Under the pieces are notes generated by a model. The model did not search any database. It was not told the origin of the DNA and saw nothing but the letters and a program-made list of their open reading frames with translations. Of a stretch of 46,733 bases of DNA, positions 33,591 through 41,240 are shown one piece after another (position 1 is the stretch's first letter; every line of letters starts with the position of its first letter). The position numbers and the translations under genes are program-made. The DNA is taken from contig NZ_FNJQ01000028.1 of assembly GCF_900104055.1 (NCBI RefSeq), forward strand, positions 1 through 46,733. Direction: 5' to 3'. Origin of the DNA: Pseudoselenomonas ruminantium. Its GTDB lineage: Bacteria; Bacillota; Negativicutes; Selenomonadales; Selenomonadaceae.

Positions 33591-34448
33591 CTATCTCCTG
33601 TTCTTCGGATCGAGATAATCCCGCACCGTATCGCCGAGCAGATTAAAGACCATCACCGAGAGAAAGATTGCAAAGCCCGGCGCCAAGGTCACCCACGGCT
33701 GGGTGGGCAAAAGATTACGGGTATCGCTCATCATGCTGCCCCATTCCGGGATGGGCGGCTTGGCCCCGAGTCCTAGAAAGGACAACCCGGCCAGTTCCAT
33801 CATCATGGTGCCGATATCGAGCATGGCCGTCACGAGGATGGGCCCCGAGATATTGGGAATCACATGCTTGCGGATGATCTTGAAGGTGCTGCTGCCTGCC
33901 ATCTGCGCCGCCTGCATGAAGGCCGCCGATTGCAGCGCCAAGGTCTGGCTGCGCGCGAGCCGCGCATATTTGGGCCAGCTGATGGCCGCCAGGGCAAAGA
34001 TGGCGTTATGGACACCGCCCCCCAATACCGCTGCCACGGCCAACGCAAATACCAGGCCAGGAAATGCCAAGAACATATCGGACAGGCGCATAAGCAGGGT
34101 GTCCACCCATTTTCCCGCCCAGGCGCAGATAATGCCGATCAGGCTGCCAAAGACGGTAATAAAACCGACCAGCAATAATGTCGAGAATATACTGGTCTTG
34201 CTGCCCGCAATGACTCTGGACAGCATATCCCGGCCATAGCGGTCGGTGCCCAATAAATGCTCAGCCGAGGGAGCCGCCTTGGTCAGTGACATATCCTGCA
34301 TATAGGGATCATAGGGACAGAGGTATTCGCTGAAGAATGAAGCCACGATCAGCAATACAGCCAGGGCCCCAAAGAAATAGAGCTTGCGCTGCAGGCGGTT
34401 CTGCCGCACATTCTGCACACGGATCGTCGGCGCTATCGCCTGACTCAT
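33591..34448 (-). CDS. ABC importer 1, permease (DppC/NikC-like)
   Basis: 285-residue membrane protein with about six TM helices. An N-terminal OppC-type segment (LCPYDPYMQDM; PSAEHLLGTDRYGRDMLSRV) is followed by the BPD-type permease domain with the EAA-like loop (AQMAGSSTFKIIRKHVIPN) and ends MVFNLLGDTVRDYLDPKNR. It overlaps the upstream permease gene by 4 bp and precedes the ATPase gene by 2 bp. Confidence 0.9.
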   Translation of the reverse strand: MSQAIAPTIRVQNVRQNRLQRKLYFFGALAVLLIVASFFSEYLCPYDPYMQDMSLTKAAPSAEHLLGTDRYGRDMLSRVIAGSKTSIFSTLLLVGFITVFGSLIGIICAWAGKWVDTLLMRLSDMFLAFPGLVFALAVAAVLGGGVHNAIFALAAISWPKYARLARSQTLALQSAAFMQAAQMAGSSTFKIIRKHVIPNISGPILVTAMLDIGTMMMELAGLSFLGLGAKPPIPEWGSMMSDTRNLLPTQPWVTLAPGFAIFLSVMVFNLLGDTVRDYLDPKNRR

Positions 34449-35386
34449 TTGGCATTCACCCCCAGACGGATACGCGGATCAAGATGATGGTAGAGAAGAT
34501 CTGCCACCAGATTGACAAACACATAGATAATGGCCATCCACATGACGTAGGCCTGAATGATGGGATAGTCGCGCATATTGATGGCATCCACGGCGAGTTT
34601 GCCCACGCCGTCCCACATGAAGATGCTCTCGATGATTGCCGTACCGCCGAGCAGGCTGCCAATGGACAATGCCAGCAATGTCATGATGGTCAGCATGGAA
34701 GCCTTCATCACATTTTTCCAGAGGATAACCTGGGCACTTATGCCGCGCGCTCTGGCCCCCAGCACATAATCCTTGTTGAGCTCTTCGAGCACCGTACTGC
34801 GCACCTGCCGCAGATATTTGGCCGACATGGCAATCGCGAGCGTCAGCGTCGGCATGATGGCACTCTTGATATCCGTGCCGCTGGAAATCACCGGCAGGAT
34901 GCCCAACTGGATGCCCAAGAATTCCATCAGGAGCATGCCCACAAAGAAATTGGGCATGGCATTGCCCAGGAAACTGCCAAACCGCAGTACGATATCCGCG
35001 ATCTTGTCATGGCGCACGGCTGCCAGTATGCCGCAGGGCAGGGAAATAACGACCGTCATGGCGATGGAAAGCGCCGTCAGCAATAAGGTTGCCGGCAGTT
35101 TCTTCATAAAGGCCCCCAGCACGTCTTCTCCGGTCACATAGCTTACGCCCATATTGCCATGGAACATGCCCCAGAGCCAGTTGAGATACTGCTGCAGGAA
35201 AGGCAGGTTGAGCCCCAGCGCAGCCTTTTTCTCATCGATGATTTCCTGGGCCACTTCCACGCCCCGGTTGGTATACATCTCGGTGACCGCATCACTGCCT
35301 GCCAGATACATCAGCAAAAACGATAAGAACGTAATGCCGAACAAAATCGGTATCAGCTGGATAAAGCGTTTTACCGCATAATTCAT
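34445..35386 (-). CDS. ABC importer 1, permease (DppB/NikB-like)
   Basis: About 313 residues from the ATG at 35386 (AGGGAGG upstream; a TTG at 35395 is in frame). The start MNYAVKRFIQLIPILFGITF, the FLLMYLAGSDAV segment, the GVSYVTGEDV box and the ILWKNVMKASMLTIMTLLAL loop are as in OppB/NikB permeases. It is the first gene of importer operon 1 (order B, C, D, F, substrate-binding protein) and lies behind a promoter with the C5/G5 palindrome. Confidence 0.9.
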   Translation of the reverse strand: MNYAVKRFIQLIPILFGITFLSFLLMYLAGSDAVTEMYTNRGVEVAQEIIDEKKAALGLNLPFLQQYLNWLWGMFHGNMGVSYVTGEDVLGAFMKKLPATLLLTALSIAMTVVISLPCGILAAVRHDKIADIVLRFGSFLGNAMPNFFVGMLLMEFLGIQLGILPVISSGTDIKSAIMPTLTLAIAMSAKYLRQVRSTVLEELNKDYVLGARARGISAQVILWKNVMKASMLTIMTLLALSIGSLLGGTAIIESIFMWDGVGKLAVDAINMRDYPIIQAYVMWMAIIYVFVNLVADLLYHHLDPRIRLGVNAK

Positions 35387-35423
35387 GCTTGTCAAGACCT
35401 CCCTGTTCTTTCTCTAATATTTT

Positions 35424-35470
35424 ATGATACAGGATTTTTCCGTGAAAAATAAGCCCCCCAGGGGGATATG
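35424..35470 (-). promoter_or_regulatory. Promoter of importer 1 with C5/G5 palindrome (copy A)
   Basis: Minus strand: ATATCCCCCTGGGGGGCTTA (from 35469 down), -35 TTATTT (35452-35447), 17-bp spacer, -10 TATCAT (35429-35424). The centre of the palindrome is about 43 bp upstream of the predicted start. The weak -35 suggests activator dependence. Confidence 0.7.
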
Positions 35471-35550
35471 CGAAGCAGTTTATCCTGATCACGTGCTTTT
35501 TCGCCCTTATTATTGTCAAATAAAATATAATTTTCTATTTTTTTTAACTT

Positions 35551-35596
35551 ATATCCCCCGGGGGAGCTTGTGAACCTTCCATAAAATTTTTATAAT
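35551..35596 (+). promoter_or_regulatory. hydG promoter with C5/G5 palindrome (copy B)
   Basis: ATATCCCCCGGGGGAGC (from 35551) abuts -35 TTGTGA (35568-35573). A 17-bp spacer leads to a perfect -10 TATAAT (35591-35596). The predicted start near 35603 leaves a leader of about 165 bases before hydG, in which I see no other element. Confidence 0.75.
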
Positions 35597-35766
35597 GATT
35601 CATGAAAGAGCAATCCCCCTTCTTGCGGTGGCTCGGTTGGATGGGGAACGCTCCCTGTGCAGAAAACAAGATCCCGTTTGTCCTCTGCAATATTAAGGCG
35701 CCGCGCAGCAGTATCCCTGCTATGCCCGGCGTCTTGTTTCATATTGGCGTAAAGGAGAGCGATAAC

Positions 35767-37182
35767 ATGTACAATCCGAAATCCAGCAAGGCGGAAGAAT
35801 TCATCAACCATGAGGAAATCCTCACGTCCCTTGCTTATGCAGACCAGCACAAGAACGATACCGAGCTTATCGATGCCATCCTGGCCAAGGCACGGGAATG
35901 CAAGGGGCTTGACCACCGGGAGGCCTCCGTGCTGCTGGCCTGCGATATTCCCGCCAAGAACGAGGAGATCTATCATCTGGCCGAAGAAATCAAAAAAGAA
36001 TTCTACGGCAACCGCATCGTCCTGTTCGCACCGCTTTACCTCTCCAACTACTGCATCAATGGCTGCATCTACTGTCCCTATCATGGCATTAACAAGAATA
36101 TTCCCCGCGTGAAACTCAGCCAGGAACAAATCCGGGAGGAAGTCATTGCCCTGCAGGAAATGGGCCACAAGCGGCTGGCCATCGAAGCTGGCGAAGATCC
36201 GGTGAACAATCCCATCGAATACATCCTCGACTGCATTCATACCATTTATTCCGTCAAACATAAGAACGGCGCCATCCGCCGCGTCAATGTGAATATTGCC
36301 GCCACCACCGTAGAAAATTACCGCCGCCTGCACGAAGCTGGCATTGGCACTTATATCCTGTTTCAGGAAACCTATCATAAAGACTCCTATGAAGTGCTCC
36401 ATCCCACCGGCCCCAAACATGATTATGCCTACCATACTGAAGCTATGGACCGCGCCATGGAAGGCGGCATTGATGATGTGGGGCTCGGCGTTCTCTTTGG
36501 CCTGGATAAATATCGCTACGAATACGCCGGTCTCCTGATGCACGCGGAGCATCTGGAAGCCAAATTCGGCGTCGGCCCCCATACCATTTCCGTGCCCAGG
36601 ATATGCCCAGCCGAAGACATCGATGTGAGCACCTTCAGCAATGCTATCGATGATGACACCTTCGCCAAGATCGTCGCCTGCATCCGTATTGCCGTCCCCT
36701 ATACGGGCATGATCGTTTCCACCCGCGAGTCACAAAAGTCCCGGGAACGTGTCCTGCATCTGGGCATTTCCCAGATTTCCGGCGGTTCCCGTACTTCTGT
36801 CGGCGGCTACACACAGGAAACCCGCCCCGAAGACACCGTGCAGTTTGATGTATCCGATACCCGCTCATTGGACGAAGTGATGAAGTGGCTGATCGATATG
36901 GACTATGTCCCCTCCTTCTGCACCGCCTGCTATCGGGAAGGCCGTACCGGCGACCGGTTCATGGCCCTCTGCAAGGCTAAGCAGATCCAGAACTGCTGCC
37001 TGCCCAATGCCCTGATGACGCTGAAGGAATATCTGGAAGACTACGCCTCCCCGGAAACAAAAGCCGCCGGCGAGAAGCTTATCGCCAAAAACATTCCGGA
37101 AGTAAGTAATCCCGTGGCCCAAAAGACATTGCAAACGCGTTTACAGAAAATCGAACAGGGCGAACGGGATTTCCGCTTCTAA
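35767..37182 (+). CDS. hydG: [FeFe]-hydrogenase H-cluster radical SAM maturase HydG
   Basis: 471 residues from the ATG at 35767 (AAAGGAG upstream); an in-frame ATG at 35602 lies at the predicted transcription start and is not used. HydG splits tyrosine into CO and cyanide ligands for the H-cluster. The radical-SAM cluster motif is C96-x3-C100-x2-C103 (YCINGCIYCPYHG). The HydG-specific C-terminal cluster motif C-x2-C-x22-C is C385, C388 and C411 (CTACYREGRTGDRFMALCK, then CC). Other family words are ETYHKDSYEVLHPTGPKHDY, GVGPHTISVPR and ISGGSRTSVGGY. Length matches the family. The hydrogenase it serves is the operon 38-39 kb on the opposite strand. HydE and HydF are not in the window. Its promoter shares an operator with that operon. 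Confidence 0.95.
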   Translation: MYNPKSSKAEEFINHEEILTSLAYADQHKNDTELIDAILAKARECKGLDHREASVLLACDIPAKNEEIYHLAEEIKKEFYGNRIVLFAPLYLSNYCINGCIYCPYHGINKNIPRVKLSQEQIREEVIALQEMGHKRLAIEAGEDPVNNPIEYILDCIHTIYSVKHKNGAIRRVNVNIAATTVENYRRLHEAGIGTYILFQETYHKDSYEVLHPTGPKHDYAYHTEAMDRAMEGGIDDVGLGVLFGLDKYRYEYAGLLMHAEHLEAKFGVGPHTISVPRICPAEDIDVSTFSNAIDDDTFAKIVACIRIAVPYTGMIVSTRESQKSRERVLHLGISQISGGSRTSVGGYTQETRPEDTVQFDVSDTRSLDEVMKWLIDMDYVPSFCTACYREGRTGDRFMALCKAKQIQNCCLPNALMTLKEYLEDYASPETKAAGEKLIAKNIPEVSNPVAQKTLQTRLQKIEQGERDFRF

Positions 37183-37186
37183 AGAA

Positions 37187-37226
37187 AAACTGCCATACCA
37201 CAGAACATTCTGCGGTATGGCAGTTT
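37187..37226. terminator. Bidirectional terminator between hydG and the hydrogenase operon
   Basis: The arms AAACTGCCATACC and GGTATGGCAGTTT form a long stem that includes a short CAGAACATTCTG loop stem. A-rich sequence before and T-rich sequence after let it act for both converging transcripts. Confidence 0.85.
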
Positions 37227-37241
37227 CCTTCATCTCATCAA

Positions 37242-37907
37242 TCAGTTCTTATTGGTCTCTTTGATCTCATGTTTCGTCCACAGCGGATGATGTTCCTGGG
37301 CATGCTGGGCGTTGATGGTCCCGTCGCCAAACATACTGCAGAACTCCGGCCAGTTATAGATGCCCAGTGGGATATGGCCCCCGACAATGCACAGGAACAG
37401 GAATATGCCCACCACCAAATGGATGCGGTCAGCATAGAAGGCAATTTCCTTGGGCACCAGCGGCAGTGACACATAGAGCACCAAGCCGGTCAGGATGAGC
37501 AGCGTGGTGCCGACCAGCACCATAACTCCCATCATTTTCTGCCCGGAATTGAGCTTATTCATGGGCGGAACCTCATATTCCAGCATCAGGAACTTATGGA
37601 TATAGCCGCCGGAAATCTTCATCCAGGCATAATCATCATCCGTCCAGGTGGTGATTTCCCGCCAGAAGGCAATTACGCGCCCGGGACAGAGCAAGAAGAA
37701 CAAGGCACAGGCGATAAACAAGATCCAGCCGCCCACGATATGCACCTGCATCGCCAGATTCATGCCAGCATCTCCCAGCGGACGGAAGAACAGGATCAGC
37801 CCGGTAAAACCAGCCGGCAAAAAGCTCAAGACTAAACACCAGTGGAATAGTCTTGTCGGCAATTTATGATGCAGGATGCGCTCATTTCCTTTGAATTTTT
37901 TCATCAT
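37242..37907 (-). CDS. Cytochrome b subunit (FdnI/HydC-like) of the periplasmic hydrogenase
   Basis: 221 residues with four TM helices (LFHWCLVLSFLPAGFTGLIL; MQVHIVGGWILFIACALFFL; GVMVLVGTTLLILTGLVLYV; IHLVVGIFLFLCIVGGHIPL). Histidines in helices 1, 2 and 4 (LPTRLFHW, VHIVGG, RIHLVVG, GGHIP) are those that bind two haems b in formate dehydrogenase and hydrogenase cytochromes b. The DDDYAWMKISGGYIHKF loop is as in FdnI. It anchors the Tat-exported hydrogenase at the periplasmic face and passes electrons to or from menaquinone. It is the last gene of the three-gene operon. Confidence 0.85.
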   Translation of the reverse strand: MMKKFKGNERILHHKLPTRLFHWCLVLSFLPAGFTGLILFFRPLGDAGMNLAMQVHIVGGWILFIACALFFLLCPGRVIAFWREITTWTDDDYAWMKISGGYIHKFLMLEYEVPPMNKLNSGQKMMGVMVLVGTTLLILTGLVLYVSLPLVPKEIAFYADRIHLVVGIFLFLCIVGGHIPLGIYNWPEFCSMFGDGTINAQHAQEHHPLWTKHEIKETNKN

Positions 37908-37920
37908 TCTCCCGCCTTTC

Positions 37921-38229
37921 TTACAGGATGCTGCGGTCTATATAATGGGTATGGAACAATTCTTCGGCCAGCGGGCTCATGGGTTGGAAGTTCAGGCTCT
38001 TATACATGTTCAACAGGCTTTGATTGTTATGGCTCTGCCGCTTCGCCTGCTTCTCATCATCCTGATAAAGCCCCGCCGTGCGCATCTTGATGTATTTCGT
38101 CCGGTCAACGACCAGATCGGTCATCGTGTAGATACCGGTCCAAAGGAAAGCGGTCACCACACCCACAAAGCCCAAAAACTCCCGGCGACTGATCTTCACG
38201 CCTTTTTCTTCATAGGAATATCGTTTCAT
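37921..38229 (-). CDS. hydB: [FeFe]-hydrogenase small subunit with Tat signal
   Basis: 102 residues from the ATG at 38229 (AGGAGG upstream; the frame is open to 38316). The N terminus carries a twin-arginine signal (KISRREFLGFVGVVTAFLW). The mature part matches the HydB-type small subunit: KYIKMRTAGLYQDDEK, RQSHNNQSLLNMYKSL and LFHTHYIDRS at the end. In Desulfovibrio this chain wraps around the catalytic subunit and brings it through the Tat pore, since the large subunit has no signal of its own. The same applies here, which places the enzyme in the periplasm. Confidence 0.85.
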   Translation of the reverse strand: MKRYSYEEKGVKISRREFLGFVGVVTAFLWTGIYTMTDLVVDRTKYIKMRTAGLYQDDEKQAKRQSHNNQSLLNMYKSLNFQPMSPLAEELFHTHYIDRSIL

Positions 38230-38239
38230 GGTGCACCTC

Positions 38240-39499
38240 CTACGACCACGGCAGAATTGCCTTGAACTTGCCTGTCCATGACGTCCCCATGGGATTGATG
38301 GGCTGACCGCCGCCATTCACGCAGCCGCCCGGACAGTTCATGACTTCGATGAAATGATAGCTCGATTTCCCGGCCTTGATTTCCGCCAGCAGGGGTTCCA
38401 CATTTTTCGTGCCATGAACCACCGCAATCTTCAAGGTGATTTCCTGACCGCCATCCTTGAGCTTCAACGGGATTTCGGCAGATTTCACTTCGTCCAGGCC
38501 ACGCACAGGCTCATAGTCTAGGTCGGCCAGCTCCTGACCGGTCAAGACAAAGTACGCCGTGCGCAAGGCAGCCTCCATCACACCGCCCGTGGCGCCGAAT
38601 ATCGTTCCCGCCCCGGTATACTCTGCGAGTGGATTGTCTTTTTCCTCGGCAGGCTGCACATTGCGGATATCAATATCCAGCTTCTTGAGCAATCTTGCCA
38701 GGTCTCTGGTCGTCAGCACCACATCCGTATCCTGATAAGCAGCGGTATGTCCCTGCTTCTTCCAATAGTCCGCCGCCGCGGTAAATTCCGGCCGCGAGGC
38801 TTCCAGTTTCTTGGCGGTGCAGGGATAGACGCCCACACAGAAAATCCGCTCCGGCTCGACCTTCCAGATTTCCTTGGCACCGTAGATTTTTGCCACGGGC
38901 CCTGCCATCCCCTGCGGGGATTTCGCCGAGGACAGATGCTGGCGCAAATCCGGATGATAAAGTTCCATATACCGCACCCAGGCCGGACAGCAGGAAGTAA
39001 ACTGAGGCAGCGGTCCCAACTCCTCCGTTACCGGCTTGTTCAGCACATATTTCTGGATCTTATGGATGAGTTCTGTACCTTCCTCCAGAATGGTGTTATC
39101 CGCCGCAAAATTGACATCCATGATCTTGAAACCCGCCTGTTTCAGCGCGCCATACATCTGCTCGGTTATCAGTTTCCCCGGTTCCATCCCGAACTCTTCC
39201 CCTAGCGCCACGCGCACAGCTGGCGCTACCGTGGCCACCACCGTGGTCTTGCCATCCTGCAGTTTCTCGATCACCTGATCCACCACATCCGCGGTGTCCT
39301 CAATGGCACCGAAGGGGCAATTCACCAGACACTGCCCGCACTGCAAGCAGCGGTCACTGTTGATGCGGTGATTCGCACCATAGGGGCCATCGATCGCATC
39401 AGCCGGACAAAACGATTTGCAGGTGTCACAGCCCTTGCATTTCGTTTCATCAATCCTGATGATGCTGGATAGTTCATTCTCCTGATAGGATCTTGGCAT
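38240..39499 (-). CDS. hydA: Periplasmic [FeFe] hydrogenase catalytic subunit
   Basis: 419 residues from the ATG at 39499 (AAGGA 5 bp upstream; an ATG at 39523 lies before the ribosome site and is not preferred). Two [4Fe-4S] ferredoxin motifs lie at C21/24/27/31 and C51/54/57/61. The H-cluster motifs are L1 TSCCPAW (168-174), L2 YPCTAKKLE (225-233) and L3 EVMNCPGGCVNGGGQP (about 385-400). All H-cluster cysteines are present. The first residue of L2, Met in nearly all members, is Tyr. Hydrogen uptake or evolution is possible; with a cytochrome b partner, uptake is more likely. The promoter has the C5/G5 palindrome. Confidence 0.92.
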   Translation of the reverse strand: MPRSYQENELSSIIRIDETKCKGCDTCKSFCPADAIDGPYGANHRINSDRCLQCGQCLVNCPFGAIEDTADVVDQVIEKLQDGKTTVVATVAPAVRVALGEEFGMEPGKLITEQMYGALKQAGFKIMDVNFAADNTILEEGTELIHKIQKYVLNKPVTEELGPLPQFTSCCPAWVRYMELYHPDLRQHLSSAKSPQGMAGPVAKIYGAKEIWKVEPERIFCVGVYPCTAKKLEASRPEFTAAADYWKKQGHTAAYQDTDVVLTTRDLARLLKKLDIDIRNVQPAEEKDNPLAEYTGAGTIFGATGGVMEAALRTAYFVLTGQELADLDYEPVRGLDEVKSAEIPLKLKDGGQEITLKIAVVHGTKNVEPLLAEIKAGKSSYHFIEVMNCPGGCVNGGGQPINPMGTSWTGKFKAILPWS

Positions 39500-39561
39500 A
39501 ATTTCCTTACCTCCCTGTCCCAAAAAATCTCAGTCTCTGACCATGTCAAATCCTTAAATCT

Positions 39562-39607
39562 ATTTTAAAAAATTTCAAATATTCTCACAAGCTCCCCCGG
39601 GGGATAT
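39562..39607 (-). promoter_or_regulatory. Hydrogenase operon promoter with C5/G5 palindrome (copy C)
   Basis: Minus strand: ATATCCCCCGGGGGAGC (39607 down), -35 TTGTGA (39590-39585), 17-bp spacer, -10 TAAAAT (39567-39562). The first 22 bases are identical to copy B in front of hydG. Confidence 0.8.
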
Positions 39608-39630
39608 GAATTGCATATTTTTCCATAAAA

Positions 39631-39667
39631 AACAGCCTATGAAAACACACGGTTTTCATAGGCTGTT
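39631..39667 (-). terminator. Intrinsic terminator of importer operon 2
   Basis: The arms AACAGCCTATGAAAAC and GTTTTCATAGGCTGTT form a 16-bp perfect stem, followed on the minus strand by TTTTTTATGG. It ends the importer 2 transcript right after the last ATPase gene. Confidence 0.9.
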
Positions 39668-39672
39668 CCTAT

Positions 39673-40452
39673 TTATCTATGCACGGTAAACACCGAGGCC
39701 AATAATTTTTTCGTATAGGGATGCTGGCAGGACTGCAGCTTATCCCCCGGCAGTTCCTCCACCACATTGCCCTTCTGCATCACCATCACCCGATGGCTAA
39801 TCAGGCTCACGAGGGCCAGATCATGGCAGATGAAAATATAGCTGACACCCTTTTCCCGCTGGATCTTGGCCAGCAGCTTGGCAATGCTATCCTGCACGGA
39901 CACATCAAGCGCGCTAGTGGCCTCATCGCAGATGATGATTTCCGGCTCTAAGATCAGTGCCCGGGCAATGCCGACACGCTGACGCTGACCGCCAGAAAGC
40001 TCATGCGGATAGCGCAGGGCGATTTCCGGCGCCAGTTCCACCTGCCGCAATAGGTCAACGGCCCTGGCCTCGGCTTCCTTATCACTGACGCGCTCAAAAT
40101 TGCGCAAGGGCTCGCAGATGATGTCCTTGATGCGCATTTTGGGATTGAAAGCCGTCGCCGGATCCTGGAAGATCATCTGGATATGCTTGGCCATCTCCCG
40201 GCGCTTTTCGCCCGTCAGATTGGTGATATCCTCCCCCTTGAACAGGATCTTGCCGCTGGTCGCAGGATGCAGCCCCATGATCGTGCGGACGAAGGTGGAC
40301 TTGCCGCAGCCGGATTCGCCTACGAGTCCCAGCGTCTCGCCCTTGTGCAGGCTGATGCTCACCTCATTGCAGGCTGTGAATCTCGTCCCATCCTTCAAGG
40401 TAAAGATTTTGCTTACCTTGTCAGTGGCGAGCAGGACTTCCTTAGCTGACAT
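39673..40452 (-). CDS. ABC importer 2, ATP-binding subunit (DppF/NikE-like)
   Basis: 259 residues from the ATG at 40452 (GGAGG upstream; it overlaps the partner gene by 11 bp). Walker A GESGCGKSTFVR, Q-loop MIFQDPATAFNP, signature LSGGQRQRVGIARAL, Walker B EIIICDEATSALD and H-loop FICHD are present. It is the terminal gene of importer operon 2. Confidence 0.9.
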   Translation of the reverse strand: MSAKEVLLATDKVSKIFTLKDGTRFTACNEVSISLHKGETLGLVGESGCGKSTFVRTIMGLHPATSGKILFKGEDITNLTGEKRREMAKHIQMIFQDPATAFNPKMRIKDIICEPLRNFERVSDKEAEARAVDLLRQVELAPEIALRYPHELSGGQRQRVGIARALILEPEIIICDEATSALDVSVQDSIAKLLAKIQREKGVSYIFICHDLALVSLISHRVMVMQKGNVVEELPGDKLQSCQHPYTKKLLASVFTVHR

Positions 40453-41230
40453 AGCGCTGACCTCCAATCTCCGGCACGGAACCCAGCAAAGTACGGGTGT
40501 ATTCAGCCTGCGGATTTTTGATGATTTCATCCGTTTTGCCGTATTCCACGACCTTGCCGCCAGCCATGACCATGATCTTATCGGCCATATGGGCCGCCAC
40601 GCCGATATTATGAGTGACGATGATCATGGCCGAACCGGCTTCGTGGACCACCTGCATCAGCTCATCGACGATCTGCGCCTGAGTGGTCACATCGAGCGCC
40701 GACGTCGGTTCATCTGCGAGCAGCAGCTGCGGCGAGAAAGTCAGCGCCATGGCAATGCCTACGCGCTGGCGCATGCCGCCACTGAGTTCAAAGGCATAGG
40801 AGTCCATCACGCGGGCCGGATCCGGCAGATTCATGCGGGCGAGCAGGCCGCAGGCCTTTTTCACGGCCTCACTATGGCTCAGCTTGCTATGCAGCTGGAT
40901 GTATTCCACAAACTGCCGGCCGATGGTCTGCACAGGATTGAGCATATTTCCGCTGTCCTGGAAGATCATGGCCATATCCTTGCCCCGGATGGCGAGCCAT
41001 TCCTTATTCGAGAGATGCGCGATATCGCGGCCGTTGAAGTTGATTTCCCCGGCAGATACCTGCCCCGTGCCCGAAAGGCAGCCTAAGATAGCGCGAATCA
41101 CAGAAGTCTTGCCACTGCCGGATTCACCGACAATGGCCATGATTTCCCCGGCTGACAAGTCAAAATTGACATTTGCCACGGTGTTTTTGCCTTGATAGTC
41201 AATAGCAAGCTCTTTTACATTCAACAACAT
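40442..41230 (-). CDS. ABC importer 2, ATP-binding subunit (DppD/NikD-like)
   Basis: 262 residues. Walker A GESGSGKTSVIRA, Q-loop MIFQDSGNMLNP, signature LSGGMRQRVGIAMAL, Walker B QLLLADEPTSALD and H-switch VTHN are complete. The form is close to importer 1's D-type ATPase, with small differences that show an old duplication. It lies 10 bp after the substrate-binding-protein gene. Confidence 0.9.
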   Translation of the reverse strand: MLLNVKELAIDYQGKNTVANVNFDLSAGEIMAIVGESGSGKTSVIRAILGCLSGTGQVSAGEINFNGRDIAHLSNKEWLAIRGKDMAMIFQDSGNMLNPVQTIGRQFVEYIQLHSKLSHSEAVKKACGLLARMNLPDPARVMDSYAFELSGGMRQRVGIAMALTFSPQLLLADEPTSALDVTTQAQIVDELMQVVHEAGSAMIIVTHNIGVAAHMADKIMVMAGGKVVEYGKTDEIIKNPQAEYTRTLLGSVPEIGGQRYVS

Positions 41231-41240
41231 GATTTATCCC

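Noticed and set aside
35602..35766. 55-residue N-terminal extension of HydG
   Set aside because: The upstream ATG coincides with the predicted transcription start, has no ribosome site, and the extension is not part of the HydG family.
35590..36582. A 330-codon minus-strand frame
   Set aside because: Antisense shadow of hydG, which carries all its cluster motifs.
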